A stretch of DNA of 22,057 nucleotides from the IMG/VR virus record IMGVR_UViG_3300042544_000722, positions 1 to 22,057 of that record; one strand, given 5' to 3'. The position numbers and the translations under genes were made by a program. The notes under the pieces were generated by a model. That model saw only the letters and a list, made by a program, of their open reading frames with translations. It searched no databases and was not told the origin of the DNA. Positions 6,361 through 10,553 of this stretch are shown in pieces. Positions within the stretch are counted from its first letter, which is position 1; every line of letters starts with the position of its first letter. The stretch is from a virus.

Positions 6361-6380
6361 AACCCCTAAGGGCTGTGTAA
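6355..6380 (-). other. Hairpin abutting ribozyme 2, competing with its outer stem III
   Basis: TTACACA pairs with TGTGTAA (7 bp), with an inner CCC/GGG pairing. The strand nearest the ribozyme is the same GTGTAA that could extend stem III by pairing with ACAC at 6294-6297. The hairpin may stack on the ribozyme or compete with its outer helix. Confidence 0.5.
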
Positions 6381-6382
6381 TT

Positions 6383-6398
6383 GTGTCTTTGCAGACAC
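6383..6398 (-). repeat. GTGTCT-N4-AGACAC hairpin upstream of ribozyme 2
   Basis: A perfect 6-bp stem. On the transcribed (minus) strand its loop is GCAA, a GNRA tetraloop. It lies 8 bases after the stop codon of the 68-aa gene, in the same relative place as the hairpins before ribozymes 1 and 3. Confidence 0.65.
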
Positions 6399-6406
6399 TA
6401 CCATTT

Positions 6407-6613
6407 TTAATCAGGCAACTGACCCACCTCAATTGCTAAGTCAAGCCCCGACTCCAACGCATCGTTAATGTCCGCATAGGACTCACATAGACTCTCACTG
6501 CCATTATCGTGCAACGTGTACACTTCAAACAGTCCGCTCTGAAACACTTCTTTTGCTTTGTCGGTTACCAATAACCACACAAATGCATCTCTAATTTTCA
6601 TTTGATTTTCCAT
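6407..6613 (-). CDS. Hypothetical protein, 68 aa
   Basis: Not recognised. MKIRDAFVWLLVTDKAKEVF is followed by an acidic region ending VGQLPD; the central LHDNGSESLCESYADINDAL looks like a small alpha/beta fold. Two starts are possible: 6613 (MENQMKIR) and 6601 (MKIR). The second has the recurrent AAATCAAATG context. Either way it overlaps the end of the 55-aa gene upstream. It is the last gene before ribozyme 2. Confidence 0.6.
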   Translation of the reverse strand: MENQMKIRDAFVWLLVTDKAKEVFQSGLFEVYTLHDNGSESLCESYADINDALESGLDLAIEVGQLPD

Positions 6614-6758
6614 TTTTTTTATTTTTTAATTTTAAGGTTTCTAATTGTTTTTCAAATTCAATTCTCATTCCATCTAAATCGTAACCCTCAACACTTAATT
6701 CTTCATCAATATAGTGGTACATTTTTCTCACCAAAATATAATCAGTTTCTTTTTCCAT
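6591..6758 (-). CDS. Small charged protein, 55 aa
   Basis: A short gene starting MEKETDYILVRKMYHYIDEE and ending in a lysine/asparagine-rich tail, mostly helical. It fills an otherwise empty stretch between its neighbours and overlaps the start of the 68-aa gene by 11-23 bases. The ATG is 14 bases after the upstream stop, in AAGATTATG. The function is unknown. Confidence 0.5.
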   Translation of the reverse strand: MEKETDYILVRKMYHYIDEELSVEGYDLDGMRIEFEKQLETLKLKNKKNGKSNEN

Positions 6759-6772
6759 AATCTTAAATTGAT

Positions 6773-7345
6773 TTAATTGTTTAATAAAACTCTAACTGCT
6801 TTTACTACGTCATCAGGATGAACCACTATAAAGTAGTTTGGTCTGTACATGCCCGCAGTGTCGGACTCCATACGCTTTGTCTCTATGCCCGCCTCTGTAA
6901 GCAACGCCTCCACCGCCTCAAGCCTTGACTCCACCAACGTATAAAAGACGCTGTACACGGGTCGACTGTAGCCCTCAGGCATCCATTCACTTGTCGTGTC
7001 AAACTCAGGCTCAATAGCCACCGCCTGATACTCAAGCTCCCACATTTGCCTTCTTCTATATCCGTCCCACACCCATACGTTAGTCCATTCACCGTTCCAC
7101 TCCCTGCCATTCAGAAACCATACGCCACGCTCCTGCCTTACACTGACACCATTCAGCCCGTTTAACCGTTCCTTTGTGGTCTTGCTATCCCATCCCGCAT
7201 CAGTAATCCATAGGTTATTACCACGCCATTCAGCTATCTTGTTTTCAAATAACCACAGGCAATCGCCATCCGTTCTGCTGTTGTCAATCTTTAACGACCT
7301 ACGTTCCTCAAACGCCCTCGTAATTTCTGCTGTAATCTGTCTCAT
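6773..7345 (-). CDS. Conserved phage hypothetical protein, 190 aa, two-part
   Basis: No function known to me. The N-terminal about 100 residues have the pattern SRTDGDCLWLFENKIAEWRG, ITDAGWDSKTTKERLNGLNG, then VWFLNGREWNGEW. I associate this with a recurrent phage domain of unknown role, possibly a small beta-rich fold. The last about 70 residues (VESRLEAVEALLTEAGIETK, then FIVVHPDDVVKAVRVL) look like a separate alpha/beta ferredoxin-like domain. Its ATG overlaps the upstream membrane-peptide stop as ATGA. Base composition is somewhat more GC-rich than its neighbours. Confidence 0.7.
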   Translation of the reverse strand: MRQITAEITRAFEERRSLKIDNSRTDGDCLWLFENKIAEWRGNNLWITDAGWDSKTTKERLNGLNGVSVRQERGVWFLNGREWNGEWTNVWVWDGYRRRQMWELEYQAVAIEPEFDTTSEWMPEGYSRPVYSVFYTLVESRLEAVEALLTEAGIETKRMESDTAGMYRPNYFIVVHPDDVVKAVRVLLNN

Positions 7346-7452
7346 TTTTTCTTTGATTTAAAGTCCTCAATTAATACGTTAATAGTAAGCCATAAAAATA
7401 AACTCAGACTGCCAATAATAACAGCCTCAATAATTGTGATTTGTGTTCCCAT
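7342..7452 (-). CDS. Single-helix membrane peptide, 36 aa
   Basis: MGTQITIIEAVIIGSLSLFL continues as one hydrophobic helix (residues 5-27) with the tail EDFKSKKK. Its stop overlaps the ATG of the 190-aa gene as ATGA. The lysine-rich C-terminus suggests an N-out, C-in inner-membrane orientation. It is the third tiny membrane protein of this operon, and its function is unknown. Confidence 0.6.
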   Translation of the reverse strand: MGTQITIIEAVIIGSLSLFLWLTINVLIEDFKSKKK

Positions 7453-7457
7453 TTTTT

Positions 7458-7703
7458 TTAATTATTAATTGCCTCGTTATACGTGTCAAAAAAGTTTTCT
7501 TCACCACCTCTTAGGGCTAAAAACTTTATTGCATAACCTCCCTGATAATTTGTGAAGTGCACAATCTCAATCCAATTTTCTAAACAGATACGTGCTTCAG
7601 TGACTGTCATGTCATAAACAGAATACTTGATTTTCACTGTTGGGCATTGCTCATTGTAAACTCTTAACAACTCATTGGTCATTTGTTTTTCACTTTTTCT
7701 CAT
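7458..7703 (-). CDS. Hypothetical protein, 81 aa; first gene after ribozyme 3
   Basis: Not recognised. MRKSEKQMTNELLRVYNEQC is followed by an apparently beta-rich middle (VKIKYSVYDMTVTEARICLE) and WIEIVHFTNYQGGYAIKFLA. The ATG at 7703 has leader TAAAAATTATG; a second possible ATG lies at codon 8. It is the first gene on the RNA that ribozyme 3 would release. Confidence 0.6.
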   Translation of the reverse strand: MRKSEKQMTNELLRVYNEQCPTVKIKYSVYDMTVTEARICLENWIEIVHFTNYQGGYAIKFLALRGGEENFFDTYNEAINN

Positions 7704-7718
7704 AATTTTTAAATTTGT

Positions 7719-7738
7719 GTAGGGCTTTTAACCGCTAC
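7719..7738 (-). other. Leader hairpin between ribozyme 3 and its downstream gene
   Basis: GTAG/CTAC plus GG/CC with one bulged base forms a short hairpin 15 bases before the ATG at 7703. It matches the hairpin at 6274-6293 in position and flanking sequence (CACGTAG...CCCTACAC), but has lost perfect pairing. Confidence 0.4.
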
Positions 7739-7747
7739 GTGTTTATA

Positions 7748-7803
7748 ATTCCGTTTCATGCTCTTGCAATCATCAGCATAGGCAACTACCTATGTACGGC
7801 AAT
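7748..7803 (-). ncRNA. Hammerhead ribozyme, type III (copy 3)
   Basis: On the minus strand, CCG-U (7799-7796) pairs with A-CGG (7754-7751), extended by ATT/AAT past a bulged G. Cleavage is predicted after GUA, between 7795 and 7794. Stem I is CATAGG/CCTATG, fully paired, with loop TAGTTG. The core CTGATGA is at 7776-7770, stem II TTGC/GCAT with loop AAGA, then GAAA. Stem I has a different sequence from copies 1 and 2 but full complementarity, i.e. compensatory change. It lies between the amidoligase-like gene and the 81-aa gene. Confidence 0.88.
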
Positions 7804-7810
7804 ATTGTAA

Positions 7811-7842
7811 ATGAGATAGTGTCTGCATAGACACTATCTCAT
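7811..7842 (-). repeat. 14-bp perfect hairpin upstream of ribozyme 3
   Basis: ATGAGATAGTGTCT pairs perfectly with AGACACTATCTCAT around a four-base loop. It lies 7 bases after the amidoligase stop codon. It contains the GTGTCT/AGACAC family core and is the longest member. No T-run follows, so an mRNA 3'-end-protecting role fits better than termination. Confidence 0.75.
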
Positions 7843-7849
7843 ATTGTGC

Positions 7850-8719
7850 TTATCTTGAGATATATGAATTTATTTCAGCATCAATAATGCCTGTCAAGAT
7901 ATATTTCCTGAAATGCTTTGCTACGCTGAATATAAAATCAACCCTGTTTTCTTCGCCATTGTACATGGATAGGATGATAGGCTTTATACGCTTCAGAAAC
8001 GCTTCGTGCGACCCGTTTGGGTTGTTTACACTAAAGTCAACCAATTCATAAAACAGCTCATAACGTCGCATCATTTGCTTAACAGACTCAAACCGTGACG
8101 GTAACCTAAACTCTAAGCAGTTATGCTTAGATAATGCCACCTCATAACGTGTGCCCGTGCTAATGTCTTCTAACCTGTTATTATGGTTACAATAGCTATT
8201 TCTTAACCTGTTGCGAAATAATGCAAACACAATGCCTGAATTTTTACGGACTGCCTGTCTTAATTCTCTGCCTGTCATGCCATCTACAGCGACCGTAATA
8301 TGACCGCCACAATTAGCACTTGACGGGCTGTAACGGTCATCTATTATCTTTTCAGCTTTATGCATCATATCAAAAACCTTTGTACGCCACTTGCCCGCGG
8401 GCAGTAATGGCAGTACGTGCGTAACCGCCTCATAACCGCACGAAGAGTCCCGCTCAAAACCGCAAAACAATTCATATTCCTTTACAGCGTTTCGGCTCAA
8501 TTCATTTTTTTCAACCTCAAAACCGATGGTAAATTTTGACTCAAAGTCCATACCGTCAAATTTGATAGCTTTGCTTTGCTCTGATTTTTTAAGACCCGAC
8601 ACGTCAACGGCGTGCTTAGTCTTGTTAAGAAATAAAGGTGCGGGCTTAGAATGATAGCCCGTAACGACACCTCTTTGGTGTTCACCTGTAGTCGTGTAAA
8701 CAATACCCTGATTGCTCAT
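7850..8719 (-). CDS. Amidoligase-like protein (glutamine-synthetase-fold COOH-NH2 ligase)
   Basis: A 289-aa protein with the ordered motifs of the putative amidoligase (Amidoligase_2) family: FTIGFEVEKN (E68, E70), ERDSSCGYEAVTHVLPL (D91, E97), NCGGHITV (C137-H140, the CGxH signature), and CLEFRLPSRF (E203, R205) leading into a long helix. The acidic and His residues fit a metal/ATP-binding GS-like site that joins a carboxylate to an amine. The first about 55 residues are an unrecognised extension. In other genomes, as I recall, such ligases are associated with class II amidotransferases and gamma-glutamylcyclotransferases; both activities are predicted in the fusion at 3930-5039. The substrate cannot be read from the sequence. 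Confidence 0.7.
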   Translation of the reverse strand: MSNQGIVYTTTGEHQRGVVTGYHSKPAPLFLNKTKHAVDVSGLKKSEQSKAIKFDGMDFESKFTIGFEVEKNELSRNAVKEYELFCGFERDSSCGYEAVTHVLPLLPAGKWRTKVFDMMHKAEKIIDDRYSPSSANCGGHITVAVDGMTGRELRQAVRKNSGIVFALFRNRLRNSYCNHNNRLEDISTGTRYEVALSKHNCLEFRLPSRFESVKQMMRRYELFYELVDFSVNNPNGSHEAFLKRIKPIILSMYNGEENRVDFIFSVAKHFRKYILTGIIDAEINSYISR

Positions 8720-8734
8720 AATTTTAGGTTTTTA

Positions 8735-8750
8735 GTGTCTGTAAAGACAC
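8735..8750 (-). repeat. GTGTCT-N4-AGACAC hairpin before the amidoligase gene
   Basis: A perfect 6-bp stem two bases after the stop of the upstream gene and 15 bases before the amidoligase ATG. It is a member of the intergenic hairpin family, without a hammerhead. Confidence 0.65.
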
Positions 8751-8752
8751 GG

Positions 8753-9322
8753 TTAGTTAATAGATGATATTAAAAATGCAATTGCCTGATTGATTTGCTC
8801 GCTTGTATTGGTAGTCTTTACTACGCCATTTGAGTCAACACGTACGGACACGTTACCGGCATCCGTTTTGTAGGTGAACGTCAAGACCGTACTTGCACGC
8901 TCTGCAGTCTCTTCACCATCTTTTCCGCCCTCGCTATCAGATGATTTGATGAATTTTAATAAGCCCTCAATTGTACGGTTATTTGGCTCAAACTCTTTGT
9001 ACTCCTCTACCTTTACCGTTTCAACCGTGCCCGCTTTTACTAACTTGTAAAAGAATGATTTTTGATAGCCGTAAACTTTTAATGCAAATTCTTCAGCAGT
9101 CCAAGTAATGCCCTCATTTGCCATCGTCGCTTTGCCCGCTGTAGATTTGTACCACTCAAAACCATCTGCCACTATCTGTGATAATTGCAAGCTTGTTTCA
9201 AATCGTTTCTTAGTGGCGTTCAAATCGGCTGTAGTTAACCGTCTCAATTCACGTAGTTTTAAGCCCTCAATTGCGTTTGCAGTGGTTAGGAAGTGGCTTT
9301 CAATTGCTAATAATGTGCTCAT
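8753..9322 (-). CDS. First gene of the leftward operon; hypothetical, possible DNA-binding protein, 189 aa
   Basis: Not firmly recognised. The N-terminal half is helical (TTANAIEGLKLRELRRLT, SLQLSQIVADGFEWYKS). The centre, TWTAEEFALKVYGYQKSFFY followed by KLVKAGTVE, has the spacing of a helix-turn-helix found in replication or regulatory proteins. An acidic linker (SSDSEGGKDGEETAE) leads to a small beta-rich C-terminal domain. I start it at 9322 because of the leader AAAATTATG shared by the genes at 8719, 7703 and 6258; the frame is open to 9394. Its position next to the control region suggests early expression. Confidence 0.65.
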   Translation of the reverse strand: MSTLLAIESHFLTTANAIEGLKLRELRRLTTADLNATKKRFETSLQLSQIVADGFEWYKSTAGKATMANEGITWTAEEFALKVYGYQKSFFYKLVKAGTVETVKVEEYKEFEPNNRTIEGLLKFIKSSDSEGGKDGEETAERASTVLTFTYKTDAGNVSVRVDSNGVVKTTNTSEQINQAIAFLISSIN

Positions 9323-9564
9323 AATTTTGTTTTTAAGTGTTAAATGTTCAATTTTCGTCAACCGTCCGTCGGTTGCATGTACAATTATCGTCAATTACTT
9401 TATATCTGCAAAATTTATTTTCACTTTTTTTCACTTTTTTTTAATTTATTTGATTTAGAGTAAGTTAGACGCGATTTTTTATTGAACAAAATTTAGACGG
9501 TTAGTTGACGGGCAAGGTGTTAAGCCCTCTTTTAAGGTGCTTTGTGTCTATAAAGACACGTTCT
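9323..9564. promoter_or_regulatory. AT-rich leader and promoter area of the leftward operon
   Basis: No gene is supported here. It holds an inverted repeat CAACCG/CGGTTG around five bases (9359-9375), two TCGTCAA direct repeats flanking it, two TTAGACG repeats further right (about 9466 and 9493), and a GTGTCT/AGACAC hairpin at 9544-9559. On the minus strand TAAATTTTG near 9411-9419 resembles a -7 box but with one extra base. This arrangement is typical of an operator/promoter zone for the leftward transcript, but the actual start site cannot be fixed from sequence. Confidence 0.45.
9544..9559 (-). repeat. GTGTCT-N4-AGACAC hairpin in the control region
   Basis: A perfect 6-bp stem around ATAA on the + strand. 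It is the most upstream member of the hairpin family, about 220 bases before the first leftward ATG, and not next to any gene end. Confidence 0.6.
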
Positions 9565-9780
9565 AACAGGTAAACAGGGACGCACACACGCACACAGGAC
9601 GCGGATACAGGGCACGGGCACGGCAAACAGGGCATGCACGGGTGCAATGGGCACGCAATGGGGGGCACGGGCACGGGATACGTGTAGCAAAACGCCAAAA
9701 AATCAGCAAAGGGCAAAGGGAAACGCACCCCCACCCCATGAAAAAAAAGTCACTTTCGGTCCGGGGCTCGCCTCGCCAAA
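9565..9780. other. GC-rich, G-tract-rich noncoding island
   Basis: Strikingly GC-rich and G-biased on the + strand compared with the AT-rich surroundings. It contains two copies of GGGCACGGGCACGG (9610-9623, 9663-9676), two GCAATGGG repeats 11 bases apart (9644, 9655), about five ACAGG units, and a TGCAC/GTGCA palindrome (9635-9646). Four or more GGG runs at 9649-9677 could form a G-quadruplex. Open frames on the minus strand here are Pro/Cys/Arg-rich low-complexity and not credible genes. Possible roles are an origin or terminus, a packaging signal, or a transcription block between divergent operons. Confidence 0.6.
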
Positions 9781-9817
9781 CCGCTATATAGCCCAAACAC
9801 TACTTGTATTTAATTCT

Positions 9818-9825
9818 TATATTTG
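9818..9825 (+). promoter_or_regulatory. Promoter-like TATATTTG box for the gene at 9862
   Basis: TATATTTG matches the Bacteroidota -7 consensus, 36 bases before the ATG at 9862. No convincing -33 TTG is found 17-21 bases upstream; the nearest TTG (9804-9806) is only 11 bases away. Confidence 0.45.
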
Positions 9826-9861
9826 ACTGAAATATTTCGTGTACGTTTTAAAACAATTATT

Positions 9862-10095
9862 ATGAAGTTAAAATTTGGAAACTCTGTTTACAAGGCAGAC
9901 TTGTCAAACAGTATTTATCAGCAGAGTGGTGCTGACTTTGGGTTGACTGTGAATAAGGGTATGTTGATTAACAACAGACCTGATGGACAGACCGGCATTC
10001 AGCAGGCTGCACAATTGAAGAGTGATGTTAAGCGTGCTAAGAAGATTGACATGTATGCTGAGGCTGTGATGTTGGGTAATATGAGGGAGATGTAA
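9862..10095 (+). CDS. Hypothetical protein, 77 aa, isolated rightward gene
   Basis: Not recognised. MKLKFGNSVYKADLSNSIYQ looks beta-rich at the start, then a basic helix (AAQLKSDVKRAKKIDMYAEA). I use the ATG at 9862 rather than the TTG at 9823, which lies inside the promoter box. It has its own promoter-like sequence and an intrinsic terminator, so it is probably transcribed alone, between the control region and the groEL operon. Small size, basic helix and position would suit a regulator, but nothing in the sequence proves that. Confidence 0.6.
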   Translation: MKLKFGNSVYKADLSNSIYQQSGADFGLTVNKGMLINNRPDGQTGIQQAAQLKSDVKRAKKIDMYAEAVMLGNMREM

Positions 10096-10117
10096 TTGGT
10101 GTATCATCCAATTTATG

Positions 10118-10152
10118 AGGGGTGTCTTTAATTAAGCTCCCCTTATTTTTTT
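10118..10152 (+). terminator. Intrinsic terminator after the 77-aa gene
   Basis: AGGGG (10118-10122) pairs with CCCCT (10139-10143), with inner CTT/AAG pairing, followed by TATTTTTTTTC. It lies 22 bases after the stop codon. A second small hairpin, AATTGG/CCAATT (10094-10113), overlaps the stop codon just upstream. Confidence 0.7.
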
Positions 10153-10553
10153 CTATTTAATGCATACATCAGATAATACCTTTGTAGGATTCTGATGTAT
10201 AAATGTCAAGATTGACATTTTATACCTGTTTTTATGTCGATTTTATGTCGATTTTATTTTCATAACTTCCTTATTATTAATACTTTATCTCTTTAATGTC
10301 GAAAATGTCGAAAAAAAAGAAGAAATGTAGTGTAAAAAAAATAGAAAGGAGGGGAATATATATAGTAGTAGTAGGGGAAAAATTTTCGACATTCTGTCAT
10401 TTCTATGGTAAACCATACCATAATCTTTGTTGTTGGTATTGTTAAGGCATATTTGCTTAAAATAAAATCGACATTATTTAAGAAATAATCGACATGGCAT
10501 AAAATTTGTTGACATTTGATTATATTTGTGGTATAAAAATTAAATCAAATTAA
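10153..10553. other. AT-rich noncoding region with palindromes and ATGTCGA repeats (candidate origin or operator array)
   Basis: No gene is supported. It opens with a 10-bp inverted repeat, ATACATCAGA (10164-10173) and TCTGATGTAT (10191-10200). The right arm overlaps a second palindrome, GTATAAATGTCAA (10197-10209) with TTGACATTTTATAC (10212-10225). Four ATGTCGA copies (10234, 10245, 10296, 10305) follow in one orientation and three TCGACAT copies (10386, 10468, 10489) in the other, plus TTGACAT variants at 10212 and 10509. A TATGGT/ACCATA palindrome lies at 10404-10417. Iterons next to AT-rich DNA suggest an origin or a repressor array controlling groEL. Confidence 0.55.
10521..10528 (+). 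promoter_or_regulatory. Promoter-like TATATTTG box for the groEL operon
   Basis: TATATTTG lies 25 bases before the groEL ATG. TTTG at 10505-10508 and TTGACAT at 10509-10515 lie just upstream, closer than a standard -33 box, so the upstream element is uncertain. The TTGACAT variant of the repeat family touches this promoter, so a protein binding the repeats could regulate it. Confidence 0.5.

Noticed and set aside
9501-9796. Two leftward frames of 77 codons in the GC-rich island
   Set aside because: The products are low-complexity Pro/Cys/Arg/Val mixtures caused by repeated GGGCACG units, without a sensible start context.
9823-9861. TTG at 9823 as the start of the 77-aa gene
   Set aside because: The TTG is part of the TATATTTG promoter box; the ATG at 9862 gives a normal leader and is preferred.
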